Positions 19,283-29,849 of a stretch of DNA of 64,000 bases are shown here, piece by piece. The notes beneath the pieces are model-generated. The model was not told where the DNA came from. It searched no databases and saw only the letters and a list, made by a program, of their open reading frames with translations. Origin of the DNA: Allomesorhizobium sp043769475 (GTDB lineage Bacteria > Pseudomonadota > Alphaproteobacteria > Rhizobiales > Rhizobiaceae); the NCBI RefSeq assembly GCF_043769475.1, contig NZ_CP171729.1:372001-436000 (forward strand). The letters are read 5' to 3'. Within the stretch, counting starts at the first letter, position 1. Each line of letters starts with the position of its first letter. The position numbers were made by a program, and so were the translations under genes.

Positions 19283-22200
19283 ATGCAGGGGACGACCAAG
19301 TCATCCACAGGAGCATCAGCCGACAGCGAATCTGATACCGTCAAATTCGATCAAGTGCTTAGGGACGAGTACGAAGCAATCCATAAGCGACGTGGCGATA
19401 CAGGCGGCGCCGCCAGACCGGAAAATCTATTCGGCGTCGCGTTGTCGGGTGGCGGAATCCGCTCCGCATCGTTCTCCCTCGGCGCACTGCAGGCGCTGCA
19501 CCTCTATGGCCTGATCCCGAAAATCGATTATCTGTCAACCGTTTCGGGCGGCGGTTACATCGGGGCAAGCATGGTCGCGGCGCTGACCCGCCGCGCTGTA
19601 GGCGATGATGCAGCGCCGGCCAGTGGCCTGTTCCCGTTTGCAGATACGGACAGCGGGAGCGATTCCAGTGAAGTCAAGCATCTGCGTGACAACAGCAAGT
19701 TCCTGGCGCCTGACGGGCTGAGAGATCTCGGGCTATCGCTGGCAATCCTCCTGCGCGGTCTGATGGTGAACTTCCTGCTGCTGCTTACGGTGATGTTGCC
19801 GTTGGCGACATTGCTCATCCTGGCCAACCCGACCACCGCGCATCTTGATCGCAGCCTGATTTCAGATTTGCCACCTTTCCTCGCCTGTCCGAAATACCCG
19901 GAATCTGGTGCAACCAAGACCTAATCAAAAGTGGTGCCTGGCAATGGCTGCGCCCCTACATCAGCGATCCATGGATTATGAGCAAGCTCTTTGCTGCCGC
20001 TCTTGGTTGCTGGCTCATCGGGTGGGCGCTGGCGCGATCCATTGTCGATTTTGCAGGCGGTGCGAGGGCGAGAAACCTCTTCGAGCCTTCGTCTCAGGGC
20101 GCCGGGAGAGGCCGCTTGCTGCTGATCCTGCTTTGCGTATCGATAATCGTCGAGCTGCAGCCCTATGTGATCGATCTTGCGATCTGGTATCAAACGTCGC
20201 CGGATGTCGGCGTCACACTCAAGGCGCTGGCAACCAGCGCTGTTGCCTTGATCGCTTCGACAGCGGCTTTCCGCGGCATACTGATTGGTTGGATTGAGCG
20301 AGCGCTAAACTCCCAGAAGATAGGCGCGCGGCTTCAAGGGCTCCTGGCGCAATCCGCTTTCTATGCCTTGGGGTTGGCGCTGCCACTGCTGCTCTACGGC
20401 CTGTTTATCATGCTGGTGGCTTGGGGAATCAAGATCCAGCCGCCATTAGGCTCGGAACCGTCGCTGTTTGTCGGGCTGCTTGTCCGCCTTGGTCAGGCAT
20501 TTCCAATGCTGGCGAACCTCTTGGGCTCATGGGGTATTACCTTGGAGCAGCCAAGCCGGGTTATTGCGGGGTATGCGCTCAGTCCACATTGGTTGATCGG
20601 CGACAACCATTTCTGGTTGCTCGTCCTTGGCACTGCCGTGTTGATGGGCACCTCATGGTTCATCACCTATAAATCATACAAGCGAGAGGAAGCCGGCGAG
20701 GAACTAAGCTGGAGGGAGCGGCTCGCTTTCCTTGGCGACCGGTTACGTCCGCCCAAACTAAGGCCCCTGGTCGCCTTGTACGTTGTCGGCGCATTGCTTG
20801 CTGCCGCCTTGGTTGCGGCGGTGGTTCGACCCCTGGACGCCGGCGATCAATGGCCGGTGCTGTGGAATTATCTGGGGCTGACATTTTCAGTCTGGCTTAT
20901 CACACTTTTCTTCACGGAAAATGCAAACGGCCTGCATCGTCTTTACCGTGACCGGCTTCAGGCCGCGTTTGGTTTGGGCGAAACCGAGGAAAAGGGAATG
21001 AAGTTGCATGAACTCAGCGAACGAGCGCCGTATTTGCTGGTAAACGGGACTCTGAACGTCAAGCGTTCTAAGCGAAACACGACCACAGCCGACGAATTTG
21101 ACCCGGCCAAACGAGGCAGGGATGCCGAGTTCTTTGTGTTCTCGAAAAAGTATGTAGGCAGCGATGCGACAGACTACGCGGCGGCAGATCGGTTGACGAA
21201 ATGTGAAAATCAGCTGGATCTGGCGACAGCAGCAGCGATATCCGGTGCTGCCGTTTCCTCCAGTATGGGTCGTATAAAGATCGGCCTGCTTGGTCCGACG
21301 TTGGCAATGTTGAACCTACGGCTGGGCTTTTGGCTCACGAATCCGAAGAAGTTGTTCTACTGGGAGCAGTTTCGGGGCGACATCGATGCCTATCGCGATC
21401 GGGTTGTGAAGCAGGCTAGACTGAAGTCCGAGGCCGAGGCCGGACAGGCCAAGAAGGCCGAAGAAGAGCGCGGCTGGGAAGAGTACATGCGGCTCTATCT
21501 GTTCCAGGAGGCCTTCGGCATATTGAGGTCCGACAGCTCGCGCATTTACATCACCGATGGCGGGCATCTCGACAATCTCGGCCTCTATCAGTTGCTGAAG
21601 CGCAAGTGCAAACTGATCATCGTCGTCGATGGCGAAGCCGATCCGGGCATGAACTTCGGCGCATTCTGCGATGTGCAGCGCTTTATCCGGATCGACGAGG
21701 GCACCCGCATCGAACTTGATTGGCAGCCGATTCGCGACACCGTTATCCAGCGCCAGGCGGACAAGGTGAAACGAGAGCCGCTTGGAAGCTTGGCTCACCT
21801 GCGTCATTTCGCGATCGGCCGCATAGCGTATGCCGACACGGCGAATAAAAAGGAAGAGGGACTGCTGCTCTATGTCAAGGCCGCGGTGAGCGGTGACGAG
21901 CCCGATTATGTGCTCGACTATGAGCGCCGCAACCCGCTGTTTCCACACGAGTCGACGGGCGACCAGTTCTTTTCCGAGGAGCAGATGGAGTCCTATCGGG
22001 CTCTCGGTTTTCACTCCGTGAAATGCGCCCTCGATGGTCTTGATATCAAGGACAAAAGCGAAGCGTACAAAATCCAACAAGAGCGTATCGAGCAGTTCCG
22101 AGCTAACCTGGAAGTGAAGAACTACATTGATGATTGGCGGCAAAGCGCACAACGGGAGTCAGTCAAAGGCAAGAAAACTCGAAAGATACGGCGAGGGTCA

Positions 22201-22428
22201 CCAGTAGGGCTCTTTGGGGCGGCTCGCGGACCACGGCAACCTGTCGTTCTGTCAAGTAATGCAGCTGCCGAATCGCTTGATGATACGAAAGCGCAAGTTA
22301 GTAGGCAGCGCGAAGATAGCACGGACATGCCAACCCCTGCAGATACGAAGTCAAGCAGCAAGAATGGCGATCGAGGGACCGACAAGCTTGAGGGACGGCC
22401 ACAAGTTCCAATTGAGCAGAACGAATAG
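19283..22428 (+). pseudogene. Patatin-like phospholipase with internal membrane domain, frameshifted
   Basis: The first part carries the patatin motifs ALSGGGIRSASFSLGAL (near residue 55) and STVSGGGYIGAS (near 86). The frame ends at 19924, while a second frame, open from 19849, continues naturally (LIKSGAWQWLRPYISDPWIM) to 22428. It ends with the catalytic aspartate segment ITDGGHLDNLGLYQLL. One indel between 19849 and 19924 explains the break. Between nucleophile and aspartate lie about 650 residues with roughly eight hydrophobic segments, so the catalytic halves are separated by a membrane domain. Intact, it would be near 1048 residues. I chose the ATG at 19283 over the TTG at 19250 because a G-rich stretch precedes it. 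The lesion may be real or a sequencing error. Confidence 0.82.
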
Positions 22429-22920
22429 GCACCGAACTCATCCAGAGACCAACTGTTGGCGCCAGGTTGAAGGTATGCTCCTTAGTGCGCTTGCGAATGT
22501 ACGCCTAAGCCTGATTTCGCGGGCGCGCCATTCGTTCCTCGTAGTCGTATGCGGTCAAGCGTCATGATGCTGCGTTGAGTCCTGCAACTGACCGATCAAT
22601 CGAAAGTCGTTGGATAGAGCTGGACAGGATTGTACTAATAGTCCAGTAATTATTGTGGCGAATAGTTTGGGGGAATCGGTGGGGAAAAACCTGGCCGCTT
22701 TTGCGCATGGGGCGGAGATTGCGCGGCGCAGCTCTACAATCACCCTCGGTTGGCCCTCAGCCAAGCGATTGATCTTGGGAACTGGCCAAATCGCCGAGTT
22801 TTGCGACGGCGTTGAGACCCCGGCCCAAGCATCTCTCCGCCTATTTCCACCCGAAAACGATTTCGATAGCGTGGAAGATTTGGTGTCGTAGTCCGTAGCC
22901 TACCCAACAGGGGCAAAATT
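22429..22920. other. Intergenic region
   Basis: A 93-residue open frame at 22610-22891 has no recognisable motif and no clear start; I do not call it. Nothing else was recognised. Confidence 0.35.
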
Positions 22921-24246
22921 ATGGGACTGAGCAACGGTGTCCAAGCTAAAGTAAGAGCACTCGGAGCGGTTGTCGCGATGGCAGCGATGCTAACAACTAA
23001 TGTTCCGGCGTCGTTCGCGCAGGACGCGTTGCTTTCACCAAACGACGTGTCGATCCTGTTCCCGGTTCCCACGTCCCTGGTGGACCTATCGAATTTCATT
23101 TCGATTGCCGACCTTGCGGATGCCGGCGGCGCTCCGTTGGTGAAAATTGAGGACTTCGACAGGTTCGTCGCCATCGCGGAGGGTGATGCCAGCAAGATTG
23201 TCGATGCCGCCGGCGCTACTGCTCAAATCGGCTTTCCTGAGGGCACCAAGGATATGAAGGCGTGGTTCATAGCCGGAATCCGCCTCGATGTTGGTGCCCC
23301 GGGCCTTTCGGCGACCATAATGGATGCGTTTGGCCAAATCCCGCAGATTCGCCTGATCATCCAGCCGGTAACGGAGAGGGACGGCACTCTCAAAATTCAC
23401 GACAGGGCGGCGCACCTGACATTCAGCTTTGCTTTGAAGGCGGCGGACGAACAGGAAACATGCCCGATCCCGATGATGAAGAAGATCGAACCGAACCTTC
23501 CGGGTTTCCGCGCCGTGCTTTCCGATTTCGTGGCCTTGCGCGACGGATTGGCAGGGGGCCGCTTTGGTGGTGTTCAGGTGACTACGACTGGCCCGCTCGA
23601 CGTGCATCCGGGATTCAAGGGTCTGTCCCAAAAACCGTTTCGGGACGCGATAGAAGCATTGTTGGAGAAGCACTTGAAGTCATCGCAGTTGGGCGCAATG
23701 GCGGCGATGGGTTTGCCCAAGACCGCCCCCGAACCCTGGATATTTCTCGCGATGAAGGGTCCCAATACCGGAGATCTGGCTGCATTCCCAAGCCCCGCTC
23801 TCGAAAACCAATCAAGGGCGCAGTTGTTGAGGTTCTTCGGCTCGAAGAAGGTTTTACCCGAACCGAAATCCGACAATCAGAACGACACAATGACGAGATG
23901 CTTTCGCCTGCCAAACGATCGCAAGGGCGTTTCCACGGCCGAACTGTTCGACAGCGCGGCGACTCCGGCACGGACCATTGAGGTCACCGGTATCATCGCC
24001 GATCCAACGAAAAGCCATTTCTTCAACACTGACTGCGTGAGTTGTCACACCGAGACGCGGCTTCTCAGGGCCAAGGTCCCTGAGAAGGTGATTCCCGGAA
24101 TTGTCGAAGCCGTCTTGCCGAAGAGCCGCTGGAACGTGCGGAATTTTGGATGGGGTCCGGAAAGCGCGGGCTTCAGGCCGACCATCACGCGCCGCACGGC
24201 TACCGAGACTGACGAAGTGGTCAAGGCGGCGAACGAGTTGTTGTAG
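22921..24246 (+). CDS. Secreted protein with one haem c motif
   Basis: A 441-residue protein with a signal peptide (residues about 10-34, ending ASFAQD), so it is periplasmic. A single CxxCH site, CVSCH at residues 371-375, lies in the sequence FFNTDCVSCHTET. The rest is mixed alpha/beta with no motif I can name. The site matches covalent haem c attachment. It precedes the dihaem RoxA-like gene by about 50 bases on the same strand and is probably an electron-transfer or folding partner. Confidence 0.72.
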   Translation: MGLSNGVQAKVRALGAVVAMAAMLTTNVPASFAQDALLSPNDVSILFPVPTSLVDLSNFISIADLADAGGAPLVKIEDFDRFVAIAEGDASKIVDAAGATAQIGFPEGTKDMKAWFIAGIRLDVGAPGLSATIMDAFGQIPQIRLIIQPVTERDGTLKIHDRAAHLTFSFALKAADEQETCPIPMMKKIEPNLPGFRAVLSDFVALRDGLAGGRFGGVQVTTTGPLDVHPGFKGLSQKPFRDAIEALLEKHLKSSQLGAMAAMGLPKTAPEPWIFLAMKGPNTGDLAAFPSPALENQSRAQLLRFFGSKKVLPEPKSDNQNDTMTRCFRLPNDRKGVSTAELFDSAATPARTIEVTGIIADPTKSHFFNTDCVSCHTETRLLRAKVPEKVIPGIVEAVLPKSRWNVRNFGWGPESAGFRPTITRRTATETDEVVKAANELL

Positions 24247-24297
24247 GACAATAGGAGAGCCGCGCGAATTCGGTCAGTTCGCGGCCGGGGGGCGATC

Positions 24298-26532
24298 ATG
24301 TCGGTGCGGGGTCGGCTTAGGCTGCTAGGGAAGCTGGCACTCGTCCTGGTGAGTCTCTCGTTTATACTGTTCGTCGGCGTAGCGCTGACTCTGATTTTTG
24401 CACCTCAGCTGGTTCGCGACCAACTGACCAGGCTTGGCGGTAGCGCCATTCTCGCCGGCAAGAAAATGCCACCGACACTGGCGGCTCAACCTCTCATCTC
24501 CAATTGCGCTTGGTTAAAGCAGAACTGGACGGACGAGGATCGGGCCTGGTTCCACAATGCCTCCCAGGGTACGGCGACGTTTCCAATGCCCTATGCTTGG
24601 TTTCGAAGTCTCGAGCGGCCGGAATTCAACCCGCTGCCGCGCGGTTCGATCAGCGATCCAGGATATCTGACCAAGCTCGGTTTTATTCCGCCGGACGCGA
24701 AATGCGATCCGCCGGCAGGCGCTTCGGCGCCCGAGGGATATGGTGTCCTTCCCGTCGGATTCGCAGTTTTGAAGGGCGGAACGGACCCGGCAACCGGCAA
24801 CGCCTACCAGGACGCGCTCGGTCTGACATGCGCAGCCTGCCACACTGGGCAGATAATCTATCAAGGGACCAGCCTGCGGATCGACGGAGCCCCGGCGATG
24901 ATAGATCTGCAGAATCTGGAGCGCGTCATAGGGCTGTCGCTCTGCTACACCAATTCACCCATCTTGTTCTGGCGTAAACAGCGCTTCGTGGACACCCTGC
25001 TTGACGGCGACGAGGGTGATACGAGCAAGTCACGCGATCAACGCAAAGCCGAGATCGAACGGCAACTCAAACATCTGTGTGACAACGAAGTGACCGCCAA
25101 GGTGCTTTCGGAGTTGGCGATTCTGAGCAGGCGCCAGCAGGCTCATGCCGAGGAGGGCTTCGGACGGCTCGACGCGCTCAACCGTATCGGCAATCAAGTT
25201 TTTCACGAGAATCTAAGCGATCCCGAAGATTTTAGTAAACCTGCCAAAGGCGTCTCTATCCAGGATTTCGAATCGAATTTCGCAGCGCGCAGTGCACCGG
25301 TGAGTTTCCCTCCAATTTGGGATGTGCCGCATTTTCTTTGGGCGCAATACGATGCCTCGATCCTCAATCCCAGCGTTCGCAATATCGGTGAGGCTATAGG
25401 CGTTGCGGGTAAGATCAACATGATCAATCCGGCGCGCTCACTCTTCTCGTCGAGCATCGATGTGGAAAACATCGACAGAGCCGAGAAGCTCCTGCGTGGA
25501 AAAAAGCCGCCGCTCGAGGAACCGGTAGGCTTCAGTGGCCTGCACGCCCCTAAATGGGAGGATGCGGCAACGCATTTTCCTGATGACGAAAAGTGGAAGA
25601 TTAACGCCGAGCGGGTCGAAGTGGGGCGAGGGCTCTATCGAAAGTACTGCTTCGAATGCCATCGCGGACCGGTCCGGGACCCCGAAATTGCCGTCGATGA
25701 CCCGGATTCTTTTTGGAGCGAGGTGAATTCCGATCAGAAAGACAAGCCGATCGAAGAGAGAAACTGGATAAAGTTGGGCAGCGGGTCATGGTTCAATGTC
25801 GTGCAAAAGCCCGTTGAGGAGATCGGGACCGACGCAGAGCAAGCTCGTGTGTTGACAGAAAGGCGCGTCCGCTTGCCGGACTTTCTCGGCATCAATGCCG
25901 GACGCGATTTCGTCAGCACATGTAAGACGGAAAGGGATCCGGCGCTCAAGACATCCTTCGCTCTCAACCTGATGGCTGTGGTCCAAAAGGTTGTAGATCA
26001 GTGGTTTGAGGAAGGCGGCAAGTCGAAGTCGGCTGACGAACAAGCCTCGATCCGTGGCATCTTGCCCAACTGCCCGAACCCGAGGGTTTTTCAGCCCATG
26101 GTCAGGGAGACCGGCGCCAACGCATCGGGCGATGCGGCCGATCGAGCAGAGACGTCGTTGCAATATGTCATGAAGCCCCATTATCGGGCCCGCCCGCTTG
26201 ACGGCGTCTGGGCGACCGCTCCCTATTTACACAACGGTTCAGTACCGACACTGGACGATCTCTTGAAACCGCAAATTGACCGGCCCAATGTCTTCTGCGT
26301 GGGGCCACTTGAGTTCGATCCTGTCAAGGTTGGCTTGTCTCAGGATTTCGATGAAGGAACCGGAGAGTGCCCCGCCGGCCTTACTCGTCTAGACACGCAT
26401 CTTCGCGGCAATTCCAACCGTGGCCATTCGTTCGAGCGGACGGATGGGGCGTCGGCTCCCCTTGGCGTGATCGGTCGAGAGCTTTCGCCCGACGAGCGCT
26501 CCGCGTTGGTCGAGTATTTGAAGATACTCTGA
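24298..26532 (+). CDS. Dihaem cytochrome c, RoxA/MauG-like oxygenase or peroxidase family
   Basis: A 744-residue protein with an N-terminal membrane anchor or uncleaved signal (residues about 10-36). It has two haem c sites: CAACH at 178-182 and CFECH at 451-455. The final region (HYRARPLDGVWATAPYLHNG, SVPTLDDLL) is the conserved end of dihaem peroxidase/RoxA-like proteins. The length and the wide spacing of haems fit RoxA-type rubber oxygenases better than small bacterial cytochrome c peroxidases. RoxA cleaves isoprenoid double bonds with O2; a role here in oxidising unsaturated lipid is inference. The distal ligands cannot be assigned by eye. Confidence 0.75.
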   Translation: MSVRGRLRLLGKLALVLVSLSFILFVGVALTLIFAPQLVRDQLTRLGGSAILAGKKMPPTLAAQPLISNCAWLKQNWTDEDRAWFHNASQGTATFPMPYAWFRSLERPEFNPLPRGSISDPGYLTKLGFIPPDAKCDPPAGASAPEGYGVLPVGFAVLKGGTDPATGNAYQDALGLTCAACHTGQIIYQGTSLRIDGAPAMIDLQNLERVIGLSLCYTNSPILFWRKQRFVDTLLDGDEGDTSKSRDQRKAEIERQLKHLCDNEVTAKVLSELAILSRRQQAHAEEGFGRLDALNRIGNQVFHENLSDPEDFSKPAKGVSIQDFESNFAARSAPVSFPPIWDVPHFLWAQYDASILNPSVRNIGEAIGVAGKINMINPARSLFSSSIDVENIDRAEKLLRGKKPPLEEPVGFSGLHAPKWEDAATHFPDDEKWKINAERVEVGRGLYRKYCFECHRGPVRDPEIAVDDPDSFWSEVNSDQKDKPIEERNWIKLGSGSWFNVVQKPVEEIGTDAEQARVLTERRVRLPDFLGINAGRDFVSTCKTERDPALKTSFALNLMAVVQKVVDQWFEEGGKSKSADEQASIRGILPNCPNPRVFQPMVRETGANASGDAADRAETSLQYVMKPHYRARPLDGVWATAPYLHNGSVPTLDDLLKPQIDRPNVFCVGPLEFDPVKVGLSQDFDEGTGECPAGLTRLDTHLRGNSNRGHSFERTDGASAPLGVIGRELSPDERSALVEYLKIL

Positions 26533-26627
26533 ACTGTACGATGCGACACCGGACTGAACGGACAAACTCCACTTGGCTATCGCGACGGCCGGAAACGACC
26601 AAGTTTAGAGTGCACCCCGAAGGAAGA

Positions 26628-26831
26628 ATGGACATATCCATGGATTGGGACTTCATAGGGAAGGTCATTGCAGCGACGGCTGCGCTTGGAACAGCGTCGT
26701 TTGGTCTTGTCGATGCGTCAAAGGCATTGCGAGGCGGTATTTCGAATGTCGGCTTCGGCTTTATCAGAAAAGCTCTGCAGCCATTCCAGGCTGCGCTGAA
26801 GTTGATTGACGACAAAGATCCCGTCGTTTGA
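26628..26831 (+). CDS. Truncated small protein at a recombination junction
   Basis: A 67-residue frame starting at an ATG after AGGAAG, with a hydrophobic N-terminal segment (WDFIGKVIAATAALGTASFG). It looks like the first part of a longer membrane-associated protein: the sequence stops abruptly at 26831 exactly where the helicase remnant begins. I read it as a 5' fragment joined to foreign sequence by deletion. Function unknown. Confidence 0.5.
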   Translation: MDISMDWDFIGKVIAATAALGTASFGLVDASKALRGGISNVGFGFIRKALQPFQAALKLIDDKDPVV

Positions 26832-28363
26832 TCGAAAACATGCTCGATCAGGAACGTCGCAGCTATCCGGAAATCGAACGGTTTTTCGATACCGCCCGAT
26901 CGCAGGAACTGGTCTTCGTGAAGAACCTGGAAAACGTACAGGGAGACGAGCGCGACATTATTTTCTTCTCCGTCGCGGTCGGGCCCGATCAGACTGGACG
27001 GACTGTTTCAACGGTGAGTTCACTCAACAAGGAGGGCGGTCACCGGCGTCTGAATGTGGCGATCACGCGCGCTCGTCAGGAGATGGTCGTGTTCGCAACG
27101 CTTCGCCCCGAGCAGATCGACCTTTCACGGACAGCAGCGCGCGGCGTCCGGGAATTCAAGCATTTTCTCGAATTTGCCGAACGCGGAGCGCGCGCCATGG
27201 CGGAGGTGTCCTCAGCAACGGGACAAGGCACAGAATCGCAGTTCGAGGATGCAGTCAAGGCAGCGCTTGAAAAGCGCGGCTGGACCGTTCACCCACAGAT
27301 CGGCGTTTCCAATTTCCGGGTCGATCTGGGCATCGTCGATCCAGACGTGCCGGGGCGGTATCTCGCGGGGGTCGAATGCGATGGCGCGACCTATCACCGC
27401 TCGGCTACTGCGCGGGATCGAGACCGACTGCGGGAACAGATCCTGCGCGGGCTTGGCTGGCGGATCCACAGAGTTTGGAGCACGGATTGGTGGATGAATT
27501 TCGAGGCAGCGACGGAGACGCTTCACGCGGATCTCGAAGCGGACCTCGCTGCAAGCCGTGCGGCCGTTGCGGCAAAAAAGGCAGGAGATGCGGCCAACGT
27601 GGCCGAAAAGACCGTCTCGTCGCAGACGCAGGCAGATGCGGCGATGGACGTGCCGGATCTTGCCACGCAGGATGCCGTCGGAGCGGAGCAAATGGACGAT
27701 TTCGGGCTGGAAGAAGTCTTTGTCGCCACAGTGCCCGAACCCGCGCCACTCGCGCAGATTTTCCCGCCGGGCGGATCCAGCGCCAACAGTGCTGCTTATG
27801 CCGACGCGGTCACGATCAGCAGGGCCACGAGCCAGTCCGAACCCCAGGGGGAGGAGAAACGGCTCTATCGGCAGACCGATCTTCCGATGGCAGGGTTTTT
27901 GACCGATGCATCGAAGTTCTATGATCCGGCCTATCGCTCGCAACTGCGCGCGATGACCAGCCATATCCTGTCCATCGAAGCGCCGATTTACGAGGACCTG
28001 CTGTTCCAGCGATTGGCACGCGCTCATGGTTTTGCTCGGGCCGGTGGCAGTATTCGCGAAACTGTTCAGAATGCGATCGGCCGCATCGTACAGGTGGCGG
28101 ATGACGATGGTAGGCGGCTCATCTGGCCTCTCGATACCGATACGACCGCGATCGTGCCGTTTCGCGAATGTCTCTCGGGAGAACGCACACACGGCGATAT
28201 TCCGCTTTGCGAACTGGCCTCGCTTGCGCTCCGCTTTTCCCAAGACGGCGGAGATCGCGACGAAACCGTCCGCCGCATGGCCCAGCATTTTGAACTGGGC
28301 CGATTTCGACGCGTCACCCAGGAGCGCTTCGAACGCGCCTATCACAGGGCAGTGGGAGGGTAG
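26828..28363 (+). pseudogene. 3' fragment of a giant DUF4011/DUF3320-type helicase-nuclease gene
   Basis: The 511 residues start inside a superfamily 1 helicase core: NVQGDERDIIFFSVAVG and motif VI RLNVAITRAR. A restriction-endonuclease-like domain follows (FRVDLGIVD, GVECDGATYH, LRGLGWRIHRVWSTDWW), and then a C-terminal DUF3320-like domain (GFLTDASKFYDPAYRSQL). Full family members are about 1500-2000 residues with DUF4011 and helicase motifs I-IV in front; all of that is missing. No start codon with a ribosome site exists at 26828. Related large helicases are found in bacterial defence loci. This copy lacks its ATP-binding half and cannot work as a helicase. Confidence 0.82.
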
Positions 28364-28494
28364 CCGACGATGGCGTTCAAATTCCGTCATACTGCAAGTG
28401 CCGTCGAACGATATACATTGGTCGATTTGATCCACGCGGAAGGCGAGGGAAGGGCGTTAGATATTCAGCCTCGAGTGCCTTCTCGGAGAATGAA

Positions 28495-29685
28495 ATGAAA
28501 GCAGCCTCCAAAACGCAAGGGACCCGCAAGCGGCTGGCGGTTTTCCTGGACGGCACATGGAATGCAGTTTCCGACAACACGAACGTTTGGCGGCTGCGCG
28601 CGCTGTGTTCAACCAAAGACACCGGAAACCCTGCACAACTCGCCTATTACGACATTGGCGTAAACGGCATGGTTGGCGGGGCGTTCGGAAAAGGGCTCCT
28701 TCGCAACATCACCGATGCTTACGAATGGCTTGTTGAGAACTATAGCGACGGCGACGAAATCTTTGTGTTCGGGTTCAGTCGCGGCGCCTTTACGGCCAGA
28801 TCTTTGACTGGGTTTGTCACCAAATGCGGGCTTCTAAAGCCTGGTGCGCCTTTGAGCGTCAATCAGCTATTCGCCCGCTATCGACGTCGCGATGCCCATA
28901 CGATCTGGGCACTGCAATCGGATGAGAAACAAGGGAATCCTACTAGCCTTAATCTTGAAGAGCGTTGGATGCTCAAGTACTCACGAGCAGTTCCGATCAA
29001 GCTCGTGGGCGTGTGGGATACGGTCGGTGCCCTGGGCATTCCGGCTTTCAGCTGGGAAGGCATAAGCCGGTCCAGCTTCCGCTTCTTGGACACCGGGTTG
29101 CGCCTGCCAATTGAGAATGCGTTCCATGTTGTGGCTATCGACGAGCATCGGAAGGCTTTCATGCCGACATTGTGGACCAAAAGACTACCGAATGACCCCC
29201 AAGCGGTGATAGCAGCGTCACGACCCTATAATAGCGTTGAGCAACGTTGGTTCGTCGGTGCTCACGCAAACGTCGGCGGCGGATGTCAGAATGATTTGTT
29301 GGCCCAAGCTCCGCTCAAGTGGATAGTGGGCAAAGCACGTTCCCTCGGGTTGGAATTCAGGGCTGAGATTGAAGTCGATGATGGAGCGGTCGATGCGCCG
29401 ATCTCTGACTCTTATCGCGAGTTTATGCGAGGCGCTTATTCAAGGATTGGCGGCAGGCATCACAGACCAATCGGAGTACCACCGGGTCGGGATCCGAATG
29501 CGACATACATCAATGTCAACGAGATGATAGACGCGTCTGTCTTCGAACGATATCGACACTCTGAAGATTACCGTCCTCCCAACCTGAGCGACTGGTCGCA
29601 GCGTAAGAATGTCGACCTGAATACGCTGTCAGCCTCCGTGTCGGTCGACGATCCGAGCCTGGAGATTGCCGATGACCAAAAATGA
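28495..29685 (+). CDS. Tle1-like phospholipase (DUF2235)
   Basis: A 396-residue DUF2235 alpha/beta hydrolase. The N-terminal LAVFLDGTWN (near residue 19) and nucleophile elbow GFSRGAFTARSL (near residue 93) are the family hallmarks. VGVWDTVGALG and FVGAHANVGGG follow in the usual order. Family members include type VI secretion phospholipase effectors of the Tle1 group, but many are not linked to secretion. No vgrG, hcp, PAAR or immunity-type gene is adjacent, so an effector role is not supported here. The start follows CGGAGAATGAA closely. Confidence 0.85.
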   Translation: MKAASKTQGTRKRLAVFLDGTWNAVSDNTNVWRLRALCSTKDTGNPAQLAYYDIGVNGMVGGAFGKGLLRNITDAYEWLVENYSDGDEIFVFGFSRGAFTARSLTGFVTKCGLLKPGAPLSVNQLFARYRRRDAHTIWALQSDEKQGNPTSLNLEERWMLKYSRAVPIKLVGVWDTVGALGIPAFSWEGISRSSFRFLDTGLRLPIENAFHVVAIDEHRKAFMPTLWTKRLPNDPQAVIAASRPYNSVEQRWFVGAHANVGGGCQNDLLAQAPLKWIVGKARSLGLEFRAEIEVDDGAVDAPISDSYREFMRGAYSRIGGRHHRPIGVPPGRDPNATYINVNEMIDASVFERYRHSEDYRPPNLSDWSQRKNVDLNTLSASVSVDDPSLEIADDQK

Positions 29686-29849
29686 AGGCCTTCAGGCATC
29701 AACGCGGCCGTCGGAAAGGACGATCACGTCGGCATGTTGATCGAAGCGCCGGTGCCGCGGCATTCGCCTGACCCCCGATCAATGCGAGGCCATGTTGCAT
29801 AATATTGCAGTGTGAAACTCAACAGTGGACCTGTCGGCTCCTTCGTTAT

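Noticed and set aside
22610..22891. 93-residue plus-strand frame
   Set aside because: No start with a ribosome site and no motif; left as uncertain intergenic sequence.
27212..28435. 407-residue minus-strand frame
   Set aside because: It is antisense to the helicase remnant, whose motif VI and nuclease motifs are clear.
28495..29685. Type VI secretion effector operon
   Set aside because: The DUF2235 gene is clear, but no structural, VgrG, PAAR or immunity gene adjoins it.
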